Positions 1-5,776 of a DNA stretch of 7,918 nt are shown here, piece by piece. The DNA lies in the NCBI GenBank assembly GCA_964417785.1, contig CAYQJO010000198.1, positions 1 to 7,918 of the forward strand. Direction: 5' to 3'. This stretch comes from DAOTUL01 sp034437435. Lineage in GTDB: Bacteria; Chloroflexota; Anaerolineae; Aggregatilineales; Phototrophicaceae. The first letter of the stretch is position 1. Each line of letters opens with the position of its first letter. The notes under the pieces are model-generated. The model made no database searches. It was given only the letters and a program-made list of their open reading frames with translations, and was not told the origin of the DNA. Both the position numbers and the translations under genes were made by a program.

Positions 1-11
1 CCATGATTGGA

Positions 12-53
12 CATCTGTTCTTATTATACCATGTGTGTCAAGGGTATGGACAA
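12..53 (-). promoter_or_regulatory. Possible minus-strand promoter and start codon of a gene leaving the left edge
   Basis: Read on the minus strand, a perfect TATAAT (plus positions 23-28) lies eight bases before an ATG (12-14). A TTGTCC (48-53) sits 19 bases upstream as a possible -35. The spacing from the -10 to the ATG would allow a leaderless or nearly leaderless transcript running left out of the window. Only four full codons (Met-Ser-Asn-His) remain, so no product can be named. AT-rich DNA can give TATAAT by chance, so this is tentative. Confidence 0.25.
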
Positions 54-106
54 GTATAGGTGGGGACGGCTACCCTATGGTTACAATTTGAAGACGAGGA
101 GAGATA

Positions 107-661
107 ATGGTGATTTATCAGATCAAGATCACTCTGAAGGGCAGCAAGCCCCCCATCTGGCGGCGGGTGCTGATTTCCAGTGAGACGACATTGGACGATT
201 TGCACCACATCATTCAGAAGGCGATGGGCTGGTATGGCGGCCATTTGCACGCCTTCAGTATTCATGGTCGAGAGTACAGTACCCCGCATCCCTATGGCAC
301 CGATCATCTGGCGGAGTTGGGCATGGGAGATACCACCGGCAAGAAACTGAACAAGCTGGTATCCGGCGAAGGCGACAAGTTCACCTACGAATATGATTTC
401 GGCGACGACTGGCAGCACGAGATCAAGATTGAAAAGGTGCTGCCGTCCGACCCGAAGCAAGCGCTGCCGGTGTGTATCAAGGGCCGGCGTGCCTGCCCGC
501 CGGAAGATGTCGGTGGTGTGTGGGGATACGAAATTTTTCTTGAAGCCATCAAAGACCCCGACCATCCCGAACATGAAATGTACACTGACTGGCCCGGCAG
601 CGACTTCGATCCCGAAGCGTTTGACCTGGACGAGGTGAATTCGCGGCTGAAGGGTCTTTGA
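107..661 (+). CDS. Plasmid pRiA4b ORF-3-like family protein
   Basis: This 184-residue soluble protein is recognisably of the pRiA4b ORF-3-like family (Pfam PF07929). The whole length is domain. An N-terminal strand leads to the PPIWRR motif (residues 15-20), then a Thr-Leu-Asp-Asp-Leu-His-His segment and AMGWYGGHLHAF (39-50). Next come YEYDFGDDWQHEI (94-106), the hallmark CPPEDVGGVWGY (130-141) and a closing DPDHPEHE...FDPEAFDLDEVN block (150-178). The family is widespread in bacterial chromosomes and plasmids, but I know of no established biochemical role, so none is given. The conserved His, Asp and Cys residues would suit metal or nucleic-acid binding, which is speculation. The start is fixed by a purine-rich Shine-Dalgarno (GAGGAGAG, 96-103) just before the ATG. 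A TACAAT at 82-87 is a possible -10, with no clear -35. The gene runs into an SRPBCC gene remnant with only five bases between its stop and the first sense codon there. Confidence 0.9.
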   Translation: MVIYQIKITLKGSKPPIWRRVLISSETTLDDLHHIIQKAMGWYGGHLHAFSIHGREYSTPHPYGTDHLAELGMGDTTGKKLNKLVSGEGDKFTYEYDFGDDWQHEIKIEKVLPSDPKQALPVCIKGRRACPPEDVGGVWGYEIFLEAIKDPDHPEHEMYTDWPGSDFDPEAFDLDEVNSRLKGL

Positions 662-666
662 TTTAG

Positions 667-852
667 CTGGGGCAGCCGGTCCGGTATCAGATGTTGACGG
701 AACTGGACAACGGGCATACGCGCTACCAGACGTGGGAGCGCTTTTCGGGTGTTCTGGGCGTGCTAGTGCGGTGGACGGTGTTGGGTGCGGTTCAGCGGGG
801 TTTCGATGAGATGGCGGCGGCGCTGGCGGGATATGTGGAGAGTCAGGGGTAG
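667..852 (+). pseudogene. 5'-truncated remnant of an SRPBCC (START/Bet v1-like) domain gene
   Basis: An open stretch begins after an in-frame TAG (664-666) and ends at TAG 850-852. From the only internal ATG near its start (691) it would give 53 residues. The pattern TELDNGHTRYQTWERFSG, then a hydrophobic stretch and GFDEMAAALAGYVE, looks like the C-terminal third of small SRPBCC/polyketide-cyclase-like proteins: last strands with Thr-Arg, Glu-Arg-Phe-Ser-Gly, then the long C-terminal helix with Arg-Gly-Phe-(Asp/Glu)-x-Met. The N-terminal two thirds are absent, because the pRiA4b-like gene occupies the space upstream. No Shine-Dalgarno precedes the ATG at 691. I read it as a decayed fragment left by a deletion or by arrival of the neighbouring gene. 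The family call is from memory of the pattern. A short functional ORF is possible but less likely. Confidence 0.5.
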
Positions 853-898
853 ATGATCCCATTTACCTGGGTTGGAGATGGTATCGGGATTCGACCGG

Positions 899-2221
899 TT
901 ATGGGTTGGATTTGGGCGGTGTAGCATCGACCGGGGTGGCACGCGGCGGCAAGATGGCAGTGGGTGTGGGCGTGCGGGTCTCAGTCGGCGTCAGGGTGAT
1001 GGTGGATGTTAAGGTCTCGGTCGGTGTGGGTGTATTGGTCGGTGTATCCGACGGTGTGGGTGTATCACTGGGCGTGAATGTGACCGTCGGCGTCGGTGTA
1101 ACGGTGGGCGTATCACTCGGCGTTGGTGTGTTGGACGGTGTGAATGTGATGGAGGGCGTGAGCGTAATGGTGGGTGTATCCGACGGTGTGAGGGTGTCAC
1201 TCGGCGTCGGGCTGGGACCGGGTGTGGCGGTTGCGGTCGGTGTTGCCGTCGGTGTGCGGGCGGCGATGACGGTGAGAGCAAGCTGCTCGTCGGTGGGTGT
1301 CGGTGTGGCGGTAAAGGGTGAGGTCGGATCAAAGCCAGGACCGGTGACGATGGATACATCACGCTCGCTGAAGACGACATCCACCCGCTGGCCGCGTCCG
1401 CCAAAACTGCCCTGCTGGTTGCCGTTGTAGATAATATTCAGCGCCTCGGCGTTGCTGGCGGTCAGCGAGATTTCGTCAAGCGCCTGATATTCCAGAATTT
1501 CACCGGGAAGGACCAGGCGGGCGATCTGTTCGTTGTCATCGGTGAGGACGCGCATCCAGGTGCGCTGCTGAGCCTCGATTGTGACCATCACACCGCTGCC
1601 GGTATAGTTCTGGGTCAAGCCGGATTGGGCGGCTACCGCTGGTCGCGGGGTGAAGGTCGGTGCCGGTGTGAAGGAAGGCGTCGGTGGAAGCTCTCCCAGA
1701 ACGCCACGCGGACCGTCACCCGTCTGGTCGTCGGGCTGCTGGATCAACTGGACCACGACAAAGGCGATCACCATCACGGCGGCCACGCCGACCAATGACA
1801 CCACCGCCATATTGACCAGGCGAAGTATACGGCGTTCACGGGCTTCGCGCTGCTCACCCAGGGGGGCGGTCACTCGTGGCAGCGTCGGGTTGGTGTCGGT
1901 GATAGAATGAGCCGCTTTCGGCACCGCCTCCGGCTCGCGCTTACGGCGGGATTTGCGCTTTTTGCTGCGCCGCGTGCCTTCGTGCTGGGTGGATTCGTAG
2001 TATTGGACGACAAGTGCCTCGTCCAATCCCAAAAACTGGGCGTAGTTGCGGATGAATCCACGCAATTGGACCTGGGAGAAATCCTGGATGCTGAAGTTAC
2101 CCTGCTCGAAGGACTCCAGAATAGGCTGCCGGATTCGGGTCGCGGCAACCGCATCGTGCAACGTCAATTCTTTTGCTTCACGCGATTCGCGCAGGTAGCG
2201 CCCTAGCGAGAGTGCATCCAT
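899..2221 (-). CDS. RodZ-like membrane protein: cytoplasmic HTH, one TM helix, DUF4115-like domain, Thr/Pro-rich tail
   Basis: The 440-residue protein has the RodZ layout. A helix-turn-helix of the HTH_25 type (about 4-72) opens with LGRYLRESREAKELTLHDAV and contains the typical GFIRNYAQFLGLD (55-67). A very basic linker follows (84-96), then a single membrane helix (about 136-160). The outer part has a Pro/Thr linker (177-193) and a beta-rich DUF4115-like domain (about 210-290, with TWMRVLTDDNE and GEILEY). It ends in a Thr/Pro/Ser-rich low-complexity tail (about 298-430). In well-studied bacteria RodZ links the MreB cytoskeleton to the cell-wall elongation machinery, with the HTH contacting MreB. 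Whether this host has MreB cannot be seen here, so the role is inferred. The tail after DUF4115 is not part of classical RodZ. The start is the first ATG of the HTH domain, with no clear Shine-Dalgarno upstream. The gene follows rplI on the same strand across an intrinsic terminator and converges on the SRPBCC remnant. Confidence 0.88.
   Translation of the reverse strand: MDALSLGRYLRESREAKELTLHDAVAATRIRQPILESFEQGNFSIQDFSQVQLRGFIRNYAQFLGLDEALVVQYYESTQHEGTRRSKKRKSRRKREPEAVPKAAHSITDTNPTLPRVTAPLGEQREARERRILRLVNMAVVSLVGVAAVMVIAFVVVQLIQQPDDQTGDGPRGVLGELPPTPSFTPAPTFTPRPAVAAQSGLTQNYTGSGVMVTIEAQQRTWMRVLTDDNEQIARLVLPGEILEYQALDEISLTASNAEALNIIYNGNQQGSFGGRGQRVDVVFSERDVSIVTGPGFDPTSPFTATPTPTDEQLALTVIAARTPTATPTATATPGPSPTPSDTLTPSDTPTITLTPSITFTPSNTPTPSDTPTVTPTPTVTFTPSDTPTPSDTPTNTPTPTETLTSTITLTPTETRTPTPTAILPPRATPVDATPPKSNP
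960..1216 (-). repeat. About four 66-bp tandem units encoding 22-residue Thr/Pro/Ser repeats of the RodZ-like tail
   Basis: Residues 336-421 of the RodZ-like protein break into near-regular units: 336-357, 358-379, 380-401 and a degenerate 402-421. The two central units (DNA 1085-1150 and 1019-1084) match at 19 of 22 residues, both reading (I/V)TFTPS(N/D)TPTPSDTPT followed by a TPTPT end. The DNA units differ at many third positions, so the protein pattern is better kept than the bases. On the plus strand this gives the GTG/GGT-rich low-complexity sequence. Confidence 0.7.
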
Positions 2222-2232
2222 ATGACTTTAAG

Positions 2233-2265
2233 AAAAACGACCCCGAACGGCACACCGGCGGGGTC
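2233..2265 (-). terminator. Rho-independent terminator of rplI
   Basis: On the minus strand a 7-bp GC-rich stem GACCCCG/CGGGGTC (2259-2265 with 2239-2245) encloses a further 3-bp CGG/CCG stem (2255-2257 with 2248-2250) and a TGTG loop. One unpaired base on one side and two on the other join the stems. A run of five T follows (2233-2237). It lies 29 bases after the rplI stop and ends only 11 bases before the rodZ-like start codon. Transcription of rodZ must therefore come from read-through or from a promoter overlapping this element. Confidence 0.8.
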
Positions 2266-2294
2266 ATCCTGATTACAGTTATCGAAACGGTGGT

Positions 2295-3014
2295 CTAGCG
2301 GTCGTCGTCTTCTGCTTCCTGCGACCGAATCTCTTCGACCATTTCTTTCACCTGATCGGCAGGCAAAATCTCGGTCTCCATTTCTTCGACCTCACCGACT
2401 GGCTCCAGATTATTGTCATCTGGTTCGGTGGTGGCCTCAAGAACAGGTTCTGGCGCGTTGGCTGCCGCGACCTCTTCGGCGTAGGCTTTGGGATTGACCG
2501 TCGGCTCTTCTTCCGCCGGGGCCTCATCGGTCTCACCGCGTTCCAGGGATGCGAGATATTCGGCGACTTCATCTTCGCGCACGATGGTAATCTTGATATT
2601 CGGGCTGGCCTCCGAGCCGAGGCGAATCGGAACTTCGTGCGTTCCGACCTCACGGAGCGGCTGCTGGCTGATACGGCGGCGGTTGATGTCCACGCCGGTC
2701 TTTTCCAGCAGCGAGTCAGCGATTTCCTGGGTGGTCACAGAACCGAAGAGCTTGCCGGTAGCGGCAGCGCGGCGACCGAAGACCAGTTCCACGCCGTCGA
2801 TCTCGCGGGCCAGTTCGTTCATGCGGTTTTCCAGCGCAGCGCGACGTACAACTGCCTGCTCACGGAGTTTGGCCGCTCGTTTAAGTTCACCAGGGGTCGC
2901 CTGGACGGCCAACTTTTTCGGGATCAGGTAATTTCTGGCGAAGCCATCGGCGACGTCTATAACCTCACCAGCAACGCCCTGTTTATAGACGTAGTCGAGG
3001 AGGATAACTTTCAT
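2295..3014 (-). CDS. rplI: Ribosomal protein bL9 with a long acidic C-terminal extension
   Basis: bL9 binds 23S rRNA near the base of the L1 stalk and joins two globular domains by a long helix. The N-terminal domain starts MKVILLDYV, with the bL9 signature at residues 13-40 (GVAGEVIDVADGFARNYL, then IPKKLA). The connecting helix spans about 41-75 (ELKRAAKLREQA...NELA). The C-terminal domain (about 76-146) has GKLFGSVT and GVDINRRRI, ending with IKITIVRE. The usual protein is near 150 residues. This one has 239, because about 90 Glu/Asp/Ala/Pro-rich residues follow the core. The start at 3014 gives the family N-terminus and has AAAGGA six bases upstream. An in-frame ATG at 3038 would add eight non-family residues on the far side of that site. 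The genes that often accompany rplI (rpsF, ssb, rpsR) are not adjacent. The gene has its own promoter and terminator, so it looks monocistronic. Confidence 0.95.
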   Translation of the reverse strand: MKVILLDYVYKQGVAGEVIDVADGFARNYLIPKKLAVQATPGELKRAAKLREQAVVRRAALENRMNELAREIDGVELVFGRRAAATGKLFGSVTTQEIADSLLEKTGVDINRRRISQQPLREVGTHEVPIRLGSEASPNIKITIVREDEVAEYLASLERGETDEAPAEEEPTVNPKAYAEEVAAANAPEPVLEATTEPDDNNLEPVGEVEEMETEILPADQVKEMVEEIRSQEAEDDDR

Positions 3015-3072
3015 GACAAATCCTTTTCGCCCATCCACGAGCGTTTTCTATCAGCTTACGAAACGGTCTGCC

Positions 3073-3101
3073 ATTATATAGCATCGGCATACGTCCTCCA
3101 A
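3073..3101 (-). promoter_or_regulatory. Promoter of rplI
   Basis: On the minus strand a perfect TATAAT -10 (plus 3073-3078) stands 17 bases from TTGGAG (3096-3101), which matches three of the six -35 consensus bases. The predicted start near 3066 gives a leader of about 50 bases with the rplI Shine-Dalgarno. The element shares a 124-bp divergent region with the promoter of the membrane protein gene. Confidence 0.6.
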
Positions 3102-3126
3102 GTGTGGATTGTGGCCGCATATCCCG

Positions 3127-3139
3127 TATAATCGCTGCA
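3127..3139 (+). promoter_or_regulatory. Perfect -10 element six bases before the ATG; probable leaderless start
   Basis: TATAAT (3127-3132) is followed by exactly six bases and then the ATG at 3139. A transcript starting the usual seven or so bases after a -10 would begin at the A of the start codon. No Shine-Dalgarno is present. No good -35 is seen at 16-18 bases upstream. The arrangement also argues against the in-frame ATG at 3109, which would put the -10 inside the gene. Confidence 0.6.
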
Positions 3140-4896
3140 TGACTGGCACACGATTCCACCCGGTTCTCGTCTGTGGCCTGGTGCTGTTCGCCTTTGGCAT
3201 GGCAGCCCTGGTCAACCGCACCGTCTTTGAGCGTTTACCCCATCTGGAAGACGAATACGCCTATCTTTTCCAGGCCCGCGTGTTTGCGCGGGGCGACATC
3301 GTGATGGAAATGCCGGAGACACGGCGGGCGTTCTGGCAGCCCTTCGTCATCGATTACCCGGAGAACAACACCCGCTTCGGCAAATATTCGCCCGGTTGGC
3401 CGGTGCTGCTCGCCATCGGTGAATGGTTGGGGCAACTATGGTTCGTCAACGCGGCATTCGCTGGACTGACCGTCGCAGTGGTTTACCGCCTGGGATGGGA
3501 GGTGTTCAACGCGGATACAGGTACCATCGCCGCCGCACTGACGGCGTTTTCGCCGATGGCGCTGCTGCTTAACGCCTCGTATATGGGTCATACCAGCGCG
3601 TTGTTCTTTTTTACGTTGTTCATGTACGCATACTGGCGCATGGATCGGGACAGGTCAGTGCGTTGGGGTTTGCTGGCGGGATTGGCGCTGGGGGTGCTGG
3701 TGGTCAATCGACCGCTTTCGGCGCTGGGTGTTACGCTGCCGTTCATCCTATGGGGCGGGCTGAAGACCATTCGCGCAGCAATCGAATCGCACCTGTGGAC
3801 GACGATCAGGCCCTATCTGGCGCTGGCCGCCGCTGCCCTGGTCATCGCCGGAGCCTTGCCGCTGTATAACTACGCCGCAACTGGCGATGCGGGCAAGAAC
3901 CTGTATACGCTGGTATGGTCGTATGACCAGATCGGTTTCGGGGAGTGCTGTGGGCGCAGCGGCCATACTATCGTCAAAGGGGTGCGCCATGCCCGTTTCG
4001 ATATGTCGCTGTTGGCGGCGGACCTGTTTGGCTGGCAAATCGCGCCGGTCACGGCAGAGATTCAGGAGCATTTTCGCACCGCCAGCGATTTCTACCCGGC
4101 ATTGGGGCTGAGCCTGTTCATCGTGCCAGTGGGCTTATGGGTCGGGTTGCGGCGCTGGTGGGTGCGTGGATGGCTGCTGGTGATGCTGTTCTGGCTGTTG
4201 TTCCCGTTTGTGCGCGATATGGAGTTCATTCGCGGGCTGCCGCGCATTGACGGTGAATACCAGTCCGATCCGCTGTGGTTGTGGCTGGCCGCTGGTGCAG
4301 TCCCGTTTTTGATCCCGCCGGTTGTGTTTGCCATCAAACCCGACCACCAGACCACCTGGACATGGCTGCTGCTGGGGGTATTTGTCGGACTGGTGTCGGT
4401 GCATCTGGCGTATTGGGTCGGGTCACAGCGCTACAGTACCCGTTACTATTTTGAGACGCTCACGGCATTGTCATTGATCGCCGCGATGCCGTTTGCCTGG
4501 ATCATCCAGCAGTTACGGAAGCTGTCGCCACTGGCCCCATTCGGTGCCTACGGTATAACCGGCCTGCTGCTGCTGTGGAGCCTGTATACCTACAGCACAC
4601 CGCGTATCGACAGCTTGTACCGCTACAATCAGGTCAGCGGTGAGATGCTGGAGGCGGTCAAGGAACGGCGGATCGATGACCGGCCTGTACTCGTCCTCAT
4701 CAGTGCCGAATCGGTGCGCTGGCGGGCGTATGGTGCGTTGATGGCGGTGACGGGACCGTACCGCGACACCGATATTGTGGCCGCCTGGGATTATTCAGCC
4801 GGTGGCAGCGCCCGCCAGGAGATTCTGGACCAGTTCGCCGGTCGCCAGTTAATCGAAATGGAAGCGGACGGCAACGATAGCTGGTTTGCCGAGTGA
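3139..4896 (+). CDS. Polytopic GT-C-like glycosyltransferase family membrane protein
   Basis: The 585-residue protein has about 12 hydrophobic helices (near 9-27, 86-115, 125-148, 150-167, 177-205, 229-246, 321-340, 342-358, 378-400, 407-427, 440-456 and 466-486), then a soluble C-terminal part of about 100 residues. After the first helix comes an acidic HLEDEYAYLFQARVF (35-49). This is the site where GT-C enzymes of the PMT/ArnT type carry catalytic Asp/Glu in the first outer loop. Next is KYSPGWPVLLAIG (82-94), similar to the YPPGWP segment of many GT39-like proteins. Such enzymes move sugars from polyprenyl-phosphate donors to lipids, glycans or proteins on the outer face of the membrane. 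The real donor and acceptor are unknown. The loop at 247-320 holds a Cys-Cys pair (270-271) and several His. Start choice follows the leaderless -10. Its stop lies one base from the convergent fabI stop, with no visible terminator between. Confidence is good for the fold class and low for any substrate. Confidence 0.75.
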   Translation: MTGTRFHPVLVCGLVLFAFGMAALVNRTVFERLPHLEDEYAYLFQARVFARGDIVMEMPETRRAFWQPFVIDYPENNTRFGKYSPGWPVLLAIGEWLGQLWFVNAAFAGLTVAVVYRLGWEVFNADTGTIAAALTAFSPMALLLNASYMGHTSALFFFTLFMYAYWRMDRDRSVRWGLLAGLALGVLVVNRPLSALGVTLPFILWGGLKTIRAAIESHLWTTIRPYLALAAAALVIAGALPLYNYAATGDAGKNLYTLVWSYDQIGFGECCGRSGHTIVKGVRHARFDMSLLAADLFGWQIAPVTAEIQEHFRTASDFYPALGLSLFIVPVGLWVGLRRWWVRGWLLVMLFWLLFPFVRDMEFIRGLPRIDGEYQSDPLWLWLAAGAVPFLIPPVVFAIKPDHQTTWTWLLLGVFVGLVSVHLAYWVGSQRYSTRYYFETLTALSLIAAMPFAWIIQQLRKLSPLAPFGAYGITGLLLLWSLYTYSTPRIDSLYRYNQVSGEMLEAVKERRIDDRPVLVLISAESVRWRAYGALMAVTGPYRDTDIVAAWDYSAGGSARQEILDQFAGRQLIEMEADGNDSWFAE

Positions 4897-4897
4897 T

Positions 4898-5698
4898 CTA
4901 CGACAGGGCTTCGATGTCGTCCGGGTTAGCCGTCAATCCCAGGATGTTGTAACCGGCATCGACATGGATGATCTCGCCCGTCACCACCCGGCTGAGATCG
5001 GACGCCAGCCAGAGCGCGGTGTCGCCGATGTCCTCTTTGGTGACACGGCGGCGCAGCGGTGAAACCGCCTCGGTGTAGCGCAGCATCAGGCGGAGTCCTG
5101 GCACTCCCGCCGCCGCTAATGTCTTGATCGGTCCAGCACTAATGGCGTTCACGCGAATGCCTTTGGGACCGAGATCGTTGGCGAGGTAGCGGGTGATCGT
5201 TTCCAGCGCCGCCTTTGCCACCGCCATCACATGATATTTGGGCATGACCTTCTCCGATGCGTAGTAAGTCAGGCTGATGATGCTGCTGCCGTCGTCCATC
5301 AGCGGTTCGGCCCGCTTCGCCATCGCCACCAGACTGTAGGCGCTGATGTCCATCGCCATTTTGAAACCATCCCGCGAGATGTCCATAAAGCGCCCGTCCA
5401 TGTCGTCACGGTCCGCGAAGGCGACCGCATGGACCAGCACATCAATGCGCCCGTAGCGCTCGCGCATCTTGTCGAACACGGCGTCAATCTGCACATCGTC
5501 GGTGACGTCGCACGGCTCGACGAAATCGCAGCCGATCTGCTCCGCCAGGGGAAACACGCGCTTTTGCAAGGCTTCACCGGCATAGCTGATAGCGATTGTC
5601 GCGCCTTCATCGTGAAGTCTCTGTGTGATGCCCCAGGCGATAGAATTCTTGTTGGCGATACCAAATACCAGCACCACCTTGCCGTCCATAAGTCCCAT
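4898..5698 (-). CDS. fabI: Enoyl-[acyl-carrier-protein] reductase (NADH), FabI type
   Basis: FabI reduces trans-2-enoyl-ACP to acyl-ACP in the last step of each type II fatty-acid elongation cycle, in the cytosol. The 266 residues match the family's usual size. They begin MGLMDGKVVLVFGIANKNSIAWGI, with the atypical SDR cofactor motif GIANKNSIAWG (13-23). DISAYSL (117-123) follows, then the active-site stretch LTYYASEKVMPKYHVMAVAK, in which Tyr145, Tyr155 and Lys162 fit the FabI Tyr-x6-Lys arrangement. GPIKTLAAAG and VTGEIIHVDAGYNILG close the Rossmann core. The position equivalent to E. coli Gly93 is Ala93 (VAFA), as in Gram-positive FabI proteins. The start at 5698 is the standard family start, with AGAGGA about nine bases upstream. 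An in-frame ATG at 5731 would add 11 non-family residues. The gene faces the dehydrogenase gene across 78 bp. I see no clear fabI promoter there. Confidence 0.95.
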   Translation of the reverse strand: MGLMDGKVVLVFGIANKNSIAWGITQRLHDEGATIAISYAGEALQKRVFPLAEQIGCDFVEPCDVTDDVQIDAVFDKMRERYGRIDVLVHAVAFADRDDMDGRFMDISRDGFKMAMDISAYSLVAMAKRAEPLMDDGSSIISLTYYASEKVMPKYHVMAVAKAALETITRYLANDLGPKGIRVNAISAGPIKTLAAAGVPGLRLMLRYTEAVSPLRRRVTKEDIGDTALWLASDLSRVVTGEIIHVDAGYNILGLTANPDDIEALS

Positions 5699-5714
5699 TG
5701 GTCTCAGTCCTCTT

Positions 5715-5743
5715 TTGACGATTGCCTGCAATAAAGGTTAAAT
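5715..5743 (+). promoter_or_regulatory. Promoter of the D-2-hydroxyacid dehydrogenase gene, with a palindrome in the spacer
   Basis: TTGACG (5715-5720, five of six -35 bases) and TTAAAT (5738-5743, four of six -10 bases) are 17 bases apart. Transcription should start near 5750, giving a leader of about 27 bases with AAAGG (5764-5768) eight bases before the ATG. A perfect inverted repeat ATTGC-CT-GCAAT (5721-5732) fills most of the spacer and could be an operator. Confidence 0.55.
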
Positions 5744-5776
5744 TTAGCACGATATGGACCAACAAAGGTAGAGCAT

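Noticed and set aside
23..41. Minus-strand TTGACA and TATAAT, both perfect, near the left edge
   Set aside because: The hexamers are only seven bases apart, far too close for one promoter. At most the TATAAT could act with another -35.
38..862. Long minus-strand open frame opposite the pRiA4b-like gene
   Set aside because: It has no family-like motifs, while the plus strand encodes a clearly conserved protein with a Shine-Dalgarno. The open frame is a by-product of codon use.
853..898. Terminator between the SRPBCC remnant and the convergent rodZ gene
   Set aside because: A CCCA/TGGG pair (858-861 with 868-871) exists but is short and has no T run on either strand.
960..1216. CRISPR-like array
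   Set aside because: The repeats are contiguous, in frame with a protein and diverged in DNA. There are no spacers or cas genes.
906..1430. Plus-strand 174-codon open frame rich in Val-Gly
   Set aside because: It is the complement of the Thr/Pro repeat region of the RodZ-like gene. The Val-Gly repeats are an artefact of reading ACN/CCN codons backwards.
3015..3038. Upstream ATG at 3038 as the rplI start
   Set aside because: It would add eight residues not found in bL9 and place the good AAAGGA site inside the gene. The ATG at 3014 gives the exact family N-terminus.
3109..3138. Upstream ATG at 3109 as the membrane protein start
   Set aside because: It has no ribosome site, adds ten residues without membrane-protein character, and would place the perfect TATAAT inside the gene.
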